The translations under genes and the position numbers were made by a program. Below the pieces are notes generated by a model. The model was given only the letters and a program-made list of their open reading frames with translations, made no database searches and was not told the DNA's origin. Source: Sequoia sempervirens (Eukaryota > Streptophyta > Pinopsida > Cupressales > Cupressaceae). From it: a DNA stretch of 64,000 bases. The stretch is taken from assembly GCA_007258455.2 (NCBI GenBank), contig VDFB02270651.1, positions 697,422,197-697,486,196 on the forward strand. Reading direction: 5' to 3'. How positions within the stretch are numbered: the stretch's first letter is position 1; every line of letters begins with the position of its first letter. Below are positions 1 through 11,906 of the stretch, piece after piece.

Positions 1-740
1 AACATGAACATACAAGAGGGGAAAAACTTGTTGATTGCTAGTGAATGGGGATTTTCCTTGGTCAAACCCCTTGTAAGTAATTAAACCTAATGATGAAATG
101 AATGAAATGAAGCATGAAATATGAAATATATAAATAATATCTCCTTGTATGATTTATTTTGAATCAAATCTGCAATCTACCATGCATTTTCCATGAAGAA
201 TGTAGATCTTGGATCCTTGGATATGATGTGAACAATGGTTGTAAATAGATCTTCATTGCTACATCCACAATCTTGGCTCAACAACATGAATGGATGCACT
301 AAACCATTGACATGATGCTTGAATCTTGATGATGGCTCCAAATGCTTGATGAATTGATCTTGAATGCATAAACTTCCCTTAGGAATATATGTACTTGAAT
401 GCTTGTTATCTTATTATGAGAAATGAGTGGAGGAACCTTATATTTATACTTATTCATGCTTAATATCTCAAAATTACACCACAACAAGTTGGCATATGAA
501 ATCATTAATTAAGGGAGGTTAAATCCCACCAAGATTTGAAATTGAATCCCAAAAGTAAGCCAAGGAGGATTAAGATGCCCTGGGTGGCGTCTTAGTCCCA
601 AGGCTCAAATCTTGGAGCATAGACTCCAAAAAGGGACCTTTTTTAGGTACATTCAAAATCAAAGTCCCAAGACCCATGGAGGACAAAGATGACCTAGGTG
701 GCATTTTAGCCCTAGTCCATAATTTAGGGATACACAGAAA
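1..740 (-). repeat. LTR fragment, minus orientation
   Basis: Read on the minus strand, this stretch has the block GGTTTGACCAAGGAAAA that recurs in every LTR of the window (for example 24620-24640), and it resembles the minus LTR piece at 45600-46100. A TATA-like string lies near 437-447 on the minus strand. A degenerate inverted repeat around 570-598 is a variant of the motif found in the other LTRs. Neither LTR end is visible; the left is cut by the window edge. No gene is seen here. Confidence 0.6.
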
Positions 741-959
741 AAATCGTTAAATGATCATCTATCTTTTGGTGTTTATAGGGATTAGCCATAAAAATATATA
801 GTTTATTAGGCTTGTGGGTGCAAAATAGGAGCAATTAATCCATAAAGAAGTATAAATAAAACAAGGTGGGCCCAAAAAAGTCTGAAAATGAAAGGGTATG
901 TATTTTACTACACTACACCATGAAACAACCAACACAACTTGAGATGTTTGGTCTTTTAT

Positions 960-1640
960 GTCTTGAAATTGAGTCACAAGCTAAGCCTAAATTCCCTACA
1001 ATAGATGAACCTAGTTCCTATAGTCAAGAAAACATTTAATCATTCTATGTTAACAAGGTAAAAAAATACTCCTATCAATCTAGAAGAGACATATGGAAAA
1101 TGATTCACAATTTAAGTAAAAAAGGATGTGATACAACAAGTGAACATGAAATTTATCAACTCATAGAGAAAATACCAACTGAGGATACTAGAGGGTTAGG
1201 ATATCAAGATCCTCCTCCCGACATAAGTTTCATCCTTCCTAAAGAACAACCAATGCCTCATAATGATGATAAATAAGACAAGGTCATTTCAGGTCCTCCT
1301 GCTCTATATCCACCTAGAGAAGTTGGTGAATCTAGCAAGAAATGAAGGTCTTAGAAACTAAAGAAATTACAATTCCCTTTTCTGATGTCTAAAACTGAAA
1401 GAAATTTACACATACTTCTAAGCTAATGACTTATTACATTACCACCTATAAGAGAAAATCAAAAACCAAATCCTAAGAATAAAAATACATCACATTGTCA
1501 AAATTATAGAGTCATTGGACATAGTACTGATAATTGTCATGCTTTAAAATGAATATTTCAAAATTTTGATATTATAAGGATAGTCCCTTAAAGCATGCAT
1601 TCCGATCCCTACCATGTAATATTTGCAGGGTCTTAAAAAT
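960..1640 (+). pseudogene. Decayed gag-like ORF of a Ty3/gypsy-type element
   Basis: Nucleotides 1075-1110 closely match the better preserved gag-like frame at 13942-14451, which contains the string NLEETYGK. Reading all three frames recovers the same order: a region ending in QDPP, a LPP segment, and a zinc-knuckle-like string SHCQNYRVIGHSTDNCHALK near 1490-1550. The second ligand of that knuckle is Tyr where the related copies have His. Several stops and at least two frameshifts break the frame, so no product is expected. In the full family this protein would be the nucleocapsid part of Gag, which binds element RNA. No protease, RT or integrase follows before the PPT at 3154, so this was already a pol-less copy. 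The 5' LTR is not present to the left; a minus-oriented LTR scrap abuts it instead. Confidence 0.7.
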
Positions 1641-2029
1641 TCTCACTATTACATGTTATACACTTATTGCAAATCATTTTCTTTATTGCAAGGAGCTCAT
1701 TCTCATAACATATCTCCTGGCTCATCCTTGTCTTGAACTTAGTGGGAACATGGGTTAGTTAGCCTTGTCCTAGTTTTGGTACATGTTAGTTTCCCTTTGG
1801 CTAATTGTATGCCTTCCATTTATACAGTCTGAGATTAGGATGCTGACCTGCTTTAGGTTGACTCACATGTGCCTTACTAGTCTTTTGGATTTTCATGTTT
1901 CTTTATGTGATTGCATGTGCGTAATGTGATCCCCTACGATGTTTCATTTGATGTATCTCTCTCTTTTTTTGAATTCCTCTATATGTACCTACATTCTTCT
2001 CTATCTCATAAGAATTTTTCATTTTTCTT
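1641..2029 (+). other. 3' internal region of the gag-only element, non-coding
   Basis: This follows the gag remnant and matches 14460-14870 and 8340-8540, including the string TTTGGCTA followed by TGTATGCCTTCC and the later GTGTGTAATGTGATCCCC-like text. It is a shared 3' untranslated block of these short elements. No coding potential is seen. Confidence 0.55.
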
Positions 2030-2193
2030 GTGTTTTACTTTTGGGGATGACACAAGGTGTTGAGACATTTACGTATCTTCCATGTTGACCCAAAAGATTT
2101 CCTTTATCTTTTTCATTTGTCTTGTGTTTTCGTTTTTGGGATGAGGCAAGGCATTGAGACATTTAGGTCTCTTCCATGTTGACCAAAAGGGAA
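2030..2193 (+). repeat. Minisatellite, two units, hairpin-bearing
   Basis: Two imperfect units contain TTTTGGGGATGACACAAGG, then GAGACATTTA.GT.TC, then TTCCATGTTGACC. Longer arrays of the same unit lie at 8545-8985, 14880-15175 and 29360-29660. The least decayed units carry a short hairpin, GAGACAT/ATGTCTC. Confidence 0.7.
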
Positions 2194-3153
2194 TTTTCTT
2201 TGTTTTTACTCACTCTTTGTTATTCTTCTAGTGCTATGAGTATTTGGGGAATGATGATAGTTGTGAACTATAAAAACAACAATGTAGCAAAGACATACTG
2301 ACCCCAAATCCATAGATCCCTTATGTATTTTTTGGTGCAACTCCTTCCTTCCTATTTCATGGAATAGCTTTATTTTGGAAACATATGACTTGGCATAGGG
2401 TTTTCTGAGAAAAGCTCTCATGTCTTAGGATAAAACATGGGCTAATTTAAAGCAATTTCTCATAGTAATGGTGTTAGCAACCACTTTAAAGTGGGGGCAT
2501 ACATCGATGACATCTTTTGGCATATTTCATGGTATGATTTTATTTTTTCTTATGACATGTTCTTTTCTTGATGGTGTCATTGGGTTTGATGTCCTCCAAC
2601 AGTGCAGTATTTCTAAGCATAGGATTTCCCTTAGTGGAATGATGTGAAATGAGAGGCGTCCCGTAAATGGTGATCTAATACTTTTGACTTGTCCTCTCTT
2701 GGATACATTAGGCATGATGTTCCTTAAGAAGAATACCTTACATGAACAAAGAAAAATCCCCTTTAAAAAAAACTTATAGACATGAAATTCAAAAGCATAC
2801 AAAAATTATTACATTGCGGTGCCTTATCAAATTTGTTAGGAGGATAACTTAGGTATGGTTGGACATCTCATTGGGATAAATCACCTAGTGGATGAACTAA
2901 GGTTCCACTACCCTAGAGTGAGCACACGTGATTGGGATAACTCACGCAGTGGACAGATTGAGGTTCCACTACCCTATAGTGAGCAATGTATGTTATAGAA
3001 AAACAACCTCATTCCATAGTGTGTTGGAATGATTGTACTTGATCCTTTTTTTTTTTTGGCCTTTGATATGGTGACTATATTTCTTTGTTATTTCTACATA
3101 CTTAAGTTTCTTGAATGTTTAGTGTGAGTTTTTCATGAGGGAAAACTCTCACT
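2194..3153 (+). other. 3' internal region up to the PPT, non-coding
   Basis: The block resembles 15176-16429, 8986-10288 and 29661-30915, all lying between the minisatellite and the PPT. It contains the recurring string ACAT(G)AACAAAG near 2740 and the CCCTAGAGTGAGCA motif near 2910-2985. It appears to be structural or untranslated element sequence. The open frames that cross it are chance. Confidence 0.55.
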
Positions 3154-3168
3154 AAAGTGGGGGAAAAA
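3154..3168 (+). promoter_or_regulatory. Polypurine tract (plus-strand primer)
   Basis: AAAGTGGGGGAAAAA sits directly before the LTR start TGTATTAACAG. The same CACTAAAGTGGGGG string precedes the LTRs at 10304, 16445 and 30931, and on the minus strand at 39090-39071. Confidence 0.85.
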
Positions 3169-3797
3169 TGTATTAACAGAAAAACTATCCCTTTTTCTTG
3201 TGTTTGGGAATAATTAATTAATCTAATAATGCCTTGATTTAGTGTTGTAATTGTAATGATGGAAAAATTATCCCCCTAACATGGCCTTGATTTAGTGTTG
3301 CAATGTTTCTAGCATACTCACATTAGGTCTTGGTCCCTTGTGAACTAAATGATCTTATTGGTGCATTATTTGGAGTGTTGTAACATATTTTCACAAATTT
3401 CTAGGGTTTTATTAAATAATTGGGCTTCCTTATGCTTTAGTTGGCCTTATTTTGCATCCACAAGCCTCATTTAATGGATATTTTTTAGGATAATCTTGAC
3501 ATAAATCAATATCCAATCATAATTCAGGTATTTTCAAGTTGTGTGGCCTAGATATAGTGATTTGGCACTCATACGCCACCTAGCTTTTTAGGTCTTGATC
3601 CTTGTTTTACAGCTTTCTAAGCATTTTTTATTTTTCTCCCATAAATTATGTATAATTGGACTCATTCACCACCTTGTGCGTATGAGTCCTATGTGGCCCA
3701 AAATTAAAATTAATTCAAATTCTTGGTGGTATTTTATCCTCCTAGATCTAATGTTGGCTTTTAGTGTTGTAATTTTGGGAATTCTTGCATAATTAAG

Positions 3798-3806
3798 TAT
3801 AAATAC
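3798..3806 (+). promoter_or_regulatory. LTR TATA box
   Basis: TATAAATAC lies about 630 nt inside the LTR. The identical box is found at the same relative place in the LTRs at 5740, 10877, 31561 and 33324, which supports a real core promoter and puts the U3/R border about 30 nt downstream. Confidence 0.7.
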
Positions 3807-4131
3807 AAGGTTATTTCACTCATTTTCACTTAAGCATTCATGTATTCTTGCATATAGCAAGTTTGAGTTGATAACAGAATTTAAGTGTCTACAAGAGCAT
3901 TCAAGAGCATTCAAGGGTAGATTGTCAAGCATTTTAGAGCATTATTCAAGCATCAAGAATCATGTCAAAGTCTTCATGCATCATGTTTGTTTTTGAGCTA
4001 ACAATTTTGATGTAGGGTTTCATGATTCAAACTAGAATTTCATTCAAGATCTATCCTATTCAAGAAAGTCAAGATCTACATCCATTGGAGCAATTTCATA
4101 CATGGTTGCATCACTTTATTGCTAGGGTTTC

Positions 4132-4284
4132 GTGAGTTGCAACATCGTATTTTTTCATTCATCATTCTCAATTCCTATTTCATTTCATTTCAAGGTTTGA
4201 TTACCAAAATAGGGTTTGACCAAGGGAAACCCCTTTCCACTAACAAAACAACATTTTCCCCTCTCTTTAGTGTGTGATTTGTAG
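4132..4284 (+). other. Intron-like segment in LTR (GTGAGT...TTTGTAG)
   Basis: The donor TTTC|GTGAGTT and acceptor GATTTGTAG|GTTTAGG are 153 nt apart. Equivalent segments of 140-155 nt lie in six other plus-strand A and B LTRs, and a further one lies in the LTR fragment at 34517. It would be an intron in the 5' untranslated leader when the LTR acts as promoter. Splicing itself is inferred. Confidence 0.55.
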
Positions 4285-4725
4285 GTTTAGGTTGAAGACA
4301 CATTGAAGAGAAAGATTGGAGAAAGTTTTCAAAGTGTTCAAAGTTGTCAGAAGTATCACCTTGCTTTGGAGATACTTGGAAGACTTCTACAAGTTACAAA
4401 TTAGGATTTTGGATCCATAAATCAATTAGGAAGCACATAGTAGACCTTGAAGACCAAATTCAGATTTAAAGTTTCAAAAAACCCTAACTGGACTGATATG
4501 CCAAGTATGGGATATGACTCCCAATTTAGGTCAATTTTTAGGTTTTTATAGATTTGGATATTGATATTCCAATTTCTTATTTCTGCATAGAAACCTAGAT
4601 CTAGGATTGATTTTCCTTGCTGAGCATATGAGTCCTAGTCAGCACTAAAGTCACTATTTCCAGCATTTCAGAGCTCCATTTAGTAATCTTTAGGTTTCTA
4701 GGTTCCTATATTTGAGATCTCTGTT

Positions 4726-5135
4726 AAAAAATGGAGGTAACTATGTAGCTTTAAAACTTGTAAAACTATTATACTGTAGATCTAATTAAGTATTCTTTAT
4801 TACAATTTCTTTGTGGATGATTATCTGTTTAGATTCATTTTACCATTTGTAGAAGTAGACAAAATATTGTAGAAGAATAAGACCATAAGATAGAAGTTAA
4901 ACAACATATACCATGAAGAAACCCTTTCGGGAGAAAACTCCACCACTAGAATCAATAGTGCTTGTATTATTTAATCATAGAATAAGATTACAATAATTCT
5001 TTATCAATCCTTGCTTGAGATGCTTCTTTTTTCTTCAACAATTCTTTTTCACAACCTGCAATAAACTCTCATGTGTTCAAGCATGAATCCACACATCATG
5101 TGCCATGCTTCACAAAATTACTCTCTTCAACTTGC
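4726..5135 (-). repeat. Copia-type LTR scrap, minus orientation
   Basis: On the minus strand it carries GGAGTTTTCTCCCGAAAGGG (4920-4940), the motif seen just inside many plant Copia LTRs; a sister copy, GGTTTTTCTCCCATAAGGG, is at 48758-48780. No coding part is attached. Both ends are unclear. Confidence 0.5.
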
Positions 5136-5739
5136 TACAATTGTGGACATGGAAAAAGTAACCCTTTTACTTTTTCTTGTTTTGTCCTTCCTTATGCTTA
5201 TTTGGCTTGATTTTTCCTTGATTTAATGTTGTAATATGGCCCACATATTCACATTAGGCCTTGAATCTTTATGAATCATTAAGACTTTATGATGTATTTT
5301 AATGGTGTTGTGAAGTGTTGTAAGACATTCTCACACTTTTCTAGACTCTTTTTATCACAATTAATCTATATACCCTCTTTTTATCACTTACAAAGTCTTT
5401 CTCTAAAGTGTTGTAAAGTCTTGTAATAAAATTTCATGCTTTTCTAGGCTTATCACCAACAAATACACCTTCCTTATGCTTTATTTAGCCCCTTTATGCA
5501 CTTACAAGCCTTAATTAAGTGTATTTTTTAAATATAAACCCAATAAACATTATTAAAGACAAATTAGTTTCTGACACCCACTCATATGCCTTGAGTGGGA
5601 CCCATTTTCCCAAGGGGGCGAATGAGTCCCTCTTGGTACAAAAATCAAAATAAACTTAAATTATTAGCAGTATTTTATTCCTAAAGACCTAAGGTTGGCC
5701 TGTGATGAGGTATTTTCAGGAAGTTAGGGCATAATTGTG

Positions 5740-5748
5740 TATAAATAC
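5740..5748 (+). promoter_or_regulatory. LTR TATA box
   Basis: TATAAATAC is preceded by GCATAATTG, the same context as in the 3' copy at 10877-10885. Confidence 0.7.
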
Positions 5749-5912
5749 ATGATTTTCTATTCATTTTAACCTCCCATTCATCCAAGCATTTATTCTTGCA
5801 TTCAATACATCTAAGCATTCACTCAAGCATCATAGCATCATTCAATCAAGCAATTATCAAGCATCTTGAAGCAGCCATTGACATATCTTCAGACTTCAAA
5901 TCCAAGGGTTTG

Positions 5913-6067
5913 GTGAGTCTATGACATTTGCATGTTATTTTTTCATCATTCCTTTCTTATTTCATTTCATTATCAAGGGTTTGATTACCAAAGTGTGGTT
6001 TGACCAAAGAAAACTCCTATACTCTAACCCTTAACCATTTCCCCCCTCTTTGCATGTGTGTTTACAG
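5913..6067 (+). other. Intron-like segment in LTR (155 nt)
   Basis: The donor is GGTTTG|GTGAGTCT and the acceptor is GTTTACAG|GTCTT. The partner LTR has the same pair at 11050-11204, also 155 nt. The sequence between holds the conserved TTTGATTACCAAA and GGTTTGACCAA strings. Confidence 0.6.
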
Positions 6068-6773
6068 GTCTTATAGATACATTTTTCAAGGAGAGAGGTA
6101 TTGAAAAGTGGTAAAAGTCATGATAGTCAACATAACCCTAGTTGGAGCTTGAAGACCATTTTCAACCCGTTTTCTACAGATTCAAATCTGGCAACCTGAC
6201 AAGTAGAAAAGTGTAGACCAGGACCCACAAAGTTGACCTTTGATTTTTTAGATTTTTGTAGGTGGGTTGATTCACCATCTATGGTGAATGAGTCCCATTG
6301 CCAGGGTAGAAAAAGTGTTTTATGCAATTTTGTGTTCCTGACATCCAAAAACCTATTATGACAGATTTTTCTAGAGGTAGGATTAATTCGCCATATGTGG
6401 AAAATGAGTCCTAGTGGGCATCAACATTGAATTCTGCAACATTCTAGAATATTCTTAGACCTGCTTTCAATCTCTAGGTGCACTAATTTCATTTCCATTC
6501 AATTATGTTTTCATTTGTGCATGTTTCTAGTTCATGTTTGCATACAACACTACGTTTTCAACACACGTCATATTTCTTAGTTTGTATACAATAATTGATC
6601 TATTTTATGAATTATTTTCACTTATTTTATTTCATTTAGGCATATTGCACCCACATCACATCTATCTTTGAATGTAACATTACATTTTGGCACCTAATCT
6701 TATATCCTTTTAGGTGAAAAACCCTAGAAGGAGCATAAAGCATTTTGGTTTGCCAAAATATTTGGTTACATTT

Positions 6774-6785
6774 TGGTGAACCTAT
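6774..6785 (+). promoter_or_regulatory. Primer binding site
   Basis: TGGTGAACCTAT starts three bases (TTT) after the LTR. TGGTGAACC stands in the same place in the elements at 13108, 25404 and, on the minus strand, 53932. I could not assign the tRNA from memory. Confidence 0.75.
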
Positions 6786-7168
6786 GTTTAGATAATTTTT
6801 ACTTCTTATTTCACGTGCATTTACATCCTAGGGTTTTCAAAACTTGCATTAGTGTAGACATCATATAGAAAATCATTTTTTTCATTTCAACTCATTTAAA
6901 AACACTACATTTCTACATCTGCATCATAATTCTACATAAAATAATATCAAAAATATCAAAATTTCATTTCAATTTTTTGAAAAAACTCAAAAAAATTCAT
7001 CCCTGTACTCATTCGCCACCCTGGGCGAATCAGTCTTGTTGCACATTTTTAATTGCATTTTTTGCAATACAGTTTTTTGTTTTTACATTTTTCATATTTA
7101 CTATTTTCCTCTCTTTCTTCCATCTTCATTTACTTGCATTCATAGTCATCATTTATTTTTACTTTAGT

Positions 7169-8340
7169 ATGTTTTGGATGTCATTAAAATGTTTAATGGA
7201 CATGTCAAATTGTGCCTTTGGAATTGATTCTAATCACCTTAGGCTTCCTCATGCTATTTCAACTCCTCATGAATGTCCTCCTTGTGTTGTTGACATCATT
7301 GGAGAATATGACGATAGCATGAATAAGTTCTTAAATGAATGTCTTGACAATCTTGAAGCCACTGCATCCTTTTATCCATCCATGAAGCAATCAAACATTC
7401 CTACCATCTCACCTCTTGATACATTTGGATACTTACATCTTGAAACAAATGAAGGACCTACGTTCCCTCCAACAAGTGGAACTAGTTCCTCTAACCACAC
7501 ATCTTCTCAACCATTCTATGATAAAAAAAAGTTACCAACACATCAATGAACCTTGAAGAAACTTATAAAAAAGGTTTTACCATCTTAAGCAAACAAGGTT
7601 GTGACACAACAACTAAACATGACATTCATCAACTTTAAGAACCAATACCAACAGCTGAAAACACAACAGGATTAAGTTATCAAGATCCCCCTCATGACAA
7701 CAAGCCTCCTTTTGAATATTAGATACTTCAGAATGATGGCACGATGATCTTTGATTCTCCAACCGATTTGGATGTTCTCCTTCCATGTGAACAACCCTTA
7801 CATGATTCTAGTGACAAGGATAATAGGATCCATGTGGGTCCTCTTCCTCCTTCAATTCATGAAAAAGGTGAATCTAGTAAATGCAAATGACATTACAAAT
7901 TGAAAAAACTAAATTTTCCTCTCCATCCAACACCTAAATGTGAAAAGAAACTCCAAATTCTTTTAAACGAAGGTCTCATCCTATTACCACCTATGAATAG
8001 ACTAGTAATCCATCCTAAAGACTCCAATATACCTTATTGTAAATACCATCATGTTCTTGGACACAAAATTGATGAGTGTCAGACATTGAAAGAAATACTA
8101 AGTACCACTTTAATGACACCGACTGTTATCCTATCATCCCATGGTACCCTAACACCTACCTTATCATGTAATAGTTGTAGAATCTTCCATTCTCACTATT
8201 ACATGATCTCTCCCACCACCTATCTCAGCTCATTATTTCCTTGCACTCAGTGGGGAAAAGAATTCAATAGCCTTGTCCTGCTAATGAATTTTCCTTGTCC
8301 CCTAGCTATTTTTTTCACCTTCCAATTATCTTGACTAAGA
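7169..8340 (+). pseudogene. Decayed gag-like ORF with zinc knuckle
   Basis: Start chosen at the ATG of MFWMSLKCLM because the sister element at 13640 is homologous from about there; the frame upstream only crosses the leader. The first part (7169-7549) is open. After a stop the protein continues in other frames with NLEETYKKGFTILSKQ, a QDPPHD segment, and then 7900-8334 with LILLPP and a zinc-knuckle-like YCKYHHVLGHKIDECQTL (C-x2-H-x4-H-x4-C). That pattern belongs to the nucleocapsid part of Ty3/gypsy Gag. The capsid domain visible at 26690-27100 in the larger element is not recognisable here. At least three stops or frameshifts are present, so the copy is dead. It would act, if whole, in particle assembly and RNA binding. 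Confidence 0.7.
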
Positions 8341-8544
8341 ATGGGAGGTGGATGACTCGCTTGATGGTTGACTTGAATTTTCCTTACTAGTCTTTTTCAT
8401 TTTCTTTTCTTTTTCTTGCATGTATGTATTGTGTTCTCCCATGACGTGATTTTTAATGTTCTCCTCTCTTTGTGACATTCTTCTATTTCTACCTTCATTC
8501 TTCTATATGTTGTCTATTTCTTTTTATTTTTCACCTTTTTTTTT

Positions 8545-8985
8545 TGTTTTCCTTTTGGGGATGATGCAAAGTGTAGAGACACCCTATGTCTCTTCCGTGT
8601 TGACCCAATCAGTCCTTTTACTTTATTTTTAACTTTTCTTTTGTGTTTTCCTTTTGGGGATGACACAAAGAATAGAGACACCCTATGTCTCTTCCATGTT
8701 GACCCAAAAGGTCTTTCCTTTATTTTTCACTTTTGTTTTGTGTTTTCCTTTTTGGGATGACACAAAGTGTAGAGACACCCTATGTCTCCTCCATGTTGAC
8801 CCAAAAAGTCATTTTCTTTTTTGCTTTCATTTTGTGTTTTCCTTTTTAGGATGACACAAGGCATTGAGACTGCAATGTATCTCTCATGTTGACCCAAAAG
8901 CTTTTGCTTTTGTTTTCCTTTTGGGGATGATGCAAAGCATTGAGATGCCCTATGTCTCTTCCATGTTGACTCAAAATAGTCTTTA
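8545..8985 (+). repeat. Minisatellite, about five units of 90-100 bp, hairpin-bearing
   Basis: Repeated text is TTTTCCTTTTGGGGATGA, then CACAAAG, then GAGACACCCTATGTCTC, then TTCCATGTTGACCCAAAA. GAGACA and TGTCTC form a small inverted repeat in each unit. Open frames that cross it on both strands are by-products of the repeat. Confidence 0.85.
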
Positions 8986-10288
8986 TTTTTCTTTTGTTTT
9001 CTCTCTCTTTCTGTCATTCTTCCAGTTCTATGTATTTGGGGAATGATGAAAATTTTGAGCTCTTTAATCAAAATATTGCAGCAACAAACATACTGAACCC
9101 AAATCCATCAATCCCTTATGTGTTTGGTGTGTTCCTTTTTTGGGGAAACCCATCTTCCTTCTTTTCCTTTTGTTCCTTTTCATTTGCATGATGCAACCTT
9201 ACTTAGAAATGTATGACTTGGCATAGGGGCTTTCAAAGTTCGCTCTCATGTCTTGTTTCTTTTTTCATTTTTCATTCACTCCTTTAAAGTAATTGCTCAT
9301 AGAACAGTGTGTAGCAATTCCTTTAAAGTGAAGGCATACATTGGCATAATTCATTTTTCTTTTTCTTGGTTCTTAGTGCAGCCTTGTTACTTCATATGAT
9401 GCCTTTGTTACTTTTTGGATGACATTGGGTATAGTTTCCTTCATAAGTGTGATCTCTCATAGCATATTGCATTCCTCTTAGTGGCATGCTGTGACAAACT
9501 ACATCCCCTAGTTGTGAATATTCTATTCTTTGATTGGTCCTCCTCTTGGAGACATTAGACACAATGTTCCCTAAGTTAAAACCTCACATGAACTAAGCAA
9601 GACTCATTTGAACATTTATTTTTCATTTTGCATTTACATGGCCACCTTGCATAACACAACTTGCATGCCTATGGTGTCATTTTATTTGTTCACATGTGAG
9701 TTTTAAGCATACAAAGCTTTTATTGTCTCATGAAGCGTGAAATGAAATTATCTTTTGTGGCACCTTATTGATGTTATGAGGAGGTATAACTTTGATATGG
9801 TTAAGACGGAATCCCATTCTAAGGAATGAATTTCCCCATAGCTACCTTCAAGTTTTCTCATGACATGGACAACTAGAAGCTTCATGGCCCCAGAGTGATT
9901 ATGTTGTGGATTTCTCACCCTATGAACAACCAAAAGTTTTGTGGCCCTAGAGTGAGTATATTCTGGCCTTGTCACCCGGTGGACAACCATGAGTTCCATC
10001 ACCCTAGAGTGAGTACACATTTCTTGTTCCAAATAAATAGCATAGATCTAATCCACAACGAGCTAGACAAATGATTGAAGCTTTCTCTTCTTTCCTTCAT
10101 TCTTTTTCATCACTTTCGGGTGTGTTCTTTTGTTATCATCATTGGTTTACCATGGTATCTTGATCCTAGGGGCTTTATCATCCCTCTTGATTGTTGTCTC
10201 ATCTTACCAAGCATTAGTACATCGAAACCCCTCCTAAGATGCATTGTTCTAGTTTAGTGTGAGTTTGAAGCAGGTTCATTATCTCACT
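8986..10288 (+). other. 3' internal region up to the PPT, non-coding
   Basis: It shares blocks with 15176-16429 and 29661-30915: GGGGAATGATGA, then CCCAAATCCAT..ATCCCTTATGTGTTTGG, then GACATTGGGT, then GGAGACATTAG, then TATTAGGAGGTATAACTTTGG-like text. The conservation between copies is of nucleotide sequence, not of a reading frame. Confidence 0.55.
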
Positions 10289-10303
10289 AAAGTGGGGGCT
10301 AAC
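10289..10303 (+). promoter_or_regulatory. Polypurine tract
   Basis: AAAGTGGGGGCTAAC lies directly before the LTR start TATGGACAC. Confidence 0.85.
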
Positions 10304-11906
10304 TATGGACACAAAAAAAGTAACCCTTTTACTTTTTCTTGTGCTTATTTGATTTGATTTTTTCTTGATTTAATGTTGTAATATGCCCACATATTCACAT
10401 TAGGTCTTGAATCTTTATGAATCATTAAGAATTTATGATATCTTATAAAGGCGTTGTGAAGTGTTGTAAGACATTTTCACACTTTTCTAGACTCTTTTTA
10501 TCATAATTAATCTATATACCCTCTTTTTATCACTTACCAAGTCTTTTTCTAAAGTTTTGTAAAGTCTTGTAATACACTTTCACACTTTCTAGGCTTATCA
10601 CCAAAAAATACACCTTTCTTATGCTTTATTTAGCCCCTTTATGCACTTACAGGCCTTAATTAAGTGTATTTTTAAAATATAAACTAATAAACATTAAAGA
10701 CAACTTAATTTCTGACACCCACTCATATGCCTTGAGTGGGACCCATTCACCTAGGGTGGCAAATGAGTCCCTCTTGGCACAAAAATTAAAATAAACTTAA
10801 ATTACTGGTGAGTTTTTATTCCTAAAGACCTAAGGTTGGCTTGTGATGTATTTTTAGAAATTAGGGCATAATTGTGTATAAATACATGATTTTCTATTCA
10901 TTTTAACCCCCCATTCATCTAAGTATTCATTCTTACATTTAATCCATCTAAGCATTCACTAAAGCATCATAGCATCATTCAATCAAGCACTTATCAAGCA
11001 TCTTGGAGCAGCCATTGACATATCTTTAGACTTCAACAACAAGGATTTGGTGAGTCTATGACATTTTCATGTTATTTTTTCATCATTCTTTTCTCATTTC
11101 ATTTCATTATCAAGGGTTTGATTACCAAAGTGCGGTTTGAGCAAGGCAAACCCCTATACTCTAACCCTTAACCATTTTCGCCCTCTTTGCATGTGTGTTT
11201 TCAGGTTTTTTAGGAATATTTTTCAAGGAGAGAGGTATTGAAAAGTGGTCAGAGTCATCATAGTCAACATAACCCTAATTGGAGCTTGAAGACCATTTTC
11301 AGCCCATTTTCTGTAGATTCAGATTTGGCAACCTGACAAGTAGAAAAGTGTAGACAAGGACCCAAAAAGTTGAGCTTTTACTTTTCAAATTTATGTAGGT
11401 GGATTGATTCACCATCTATGGTGAATGAGTCCCACTGCCAGGCTAGAAAAAATAGTTTTTGCAGTTCTGTGTTCTTGACATCCTGAAACCTGTTTCAATT
11501 TTTTTTACCAGAAGTAGGACTGATTCACCATTTGTTTTGAATGAGTCCCAGTGGGTATCAACATTAAATTTTGCAACATTCCAGAATCTTCATAGATCTA
11601 CTTTCAATCTCTAGGTGCACCCCTTTTAGTTTCATTCAATTCTATTTTCATTTGTGCATGTTTCTAGTTCATGTTTGCATAAAACGCAGTGTTTTCAAAC
11701 ACTTCATATTTTTTAGTTTGCATACAATAATTGATCTATTTTATCAGTTCTTTGCATTTATTTTATTTTATTTAGGAATATTTCACCCTCATAATATCCA
11801 TCTTTGAATGTATCATTGCATTTTGGCACCTAATCTTATCTCCTTTTAGGTGAAAAACCCTAGAAGGAGCACAAAGCAATTTGGTTTGCCAAAATCTTTG
11901 GTTATA
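10304..11906 (+). repeat. 3' LTR of the 5142-11906 element
   Basis: It starts TATGGACACA after the PPT and ends CTTTGGTTATA. It aligns along its length with 5142-6770. TATA box 10877-10885; intron-like segment 11050-11204 (GTGAGTCT to TTTTCAG); inverted repeats near 10733-10775, 11399-11437 and 11519-11552. Confidence 0.85.

Larger units (their letters stand above)
3169..4712 (+). repeat. 3' LTR, family B, 3'-truncated
   Basis: It starts TGTATTAACAG directly after the PPT. It matches the LTR pieces at 33176-34516 and 36358-37462. It contains in order: inverted-repeat motifs near 3565 and 3657-3695, a TATA box (3798-3806), an intron-like segment (4132-4284), and further degenerate inverted repeats near 4490 and 4600-4640. 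Family B LTRs end in TCATTTCA about 300 bp beyond the homology break near 4712, so this copy has lost its 3' end. The string AACATGGCCTTGATTTAGTG occurs twice near 3220-3300, a small internal duplication. Confidence 0.8.
5142..6770 (+). repeat. 5' LTR of the 5142-11906 element
   Basis: It begins TGTGGACATGG and ends TTTGGTTACA, followed by TTT and the PBS. It pairs with 10304-11906. It contains inverted-repeat motifs near 5586-5635 (U3), 6247-6295 and 6382-6415 (after the TATA box), a TATA box at 5740-5748 and an intron-like segment at 5913-6067. The start could be 5144 if the first TG is counted as flank. Confidence 0.85.
5142..11906 (+). mobile_element. Complete non-autonomous LTR retrotransposon, family A, 6.8 kb
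   Basis: Two similar LTRs (5142-6770 and 10304-11906) enclose a PBS, one gag-like frame, a minisatellite and a PPT. No RT, RNase H or integrase motif exists in any frame between them. Mobilisation would need enzymes in trans from an autonomous relative using the same ends. I could not find a clean target-site duplication: the left flank is ctacaat and the right flank is gcaaaaa. The insertion may therefore be rearranged at one end. Confidence 0.85.

Noticed and set aside
6977..7168. Earlier start for the gag-like frame
   Set aside because: This part crosses the leader with the inverted-repeat motif and is not conserved as protein in sister elements.
8654..9191. Overlapping open frames on both strands
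   Set aside because: They lie in the minisatellite; they are open because the unit length and composition keep them open, and sister arrays give different proteins.
5142..11906. ACAAT as target-site duplication
   Set aside because: ACAAT before 5142 recurs only about ten bases beyond the right LTR end (11918-11922), too far to count.
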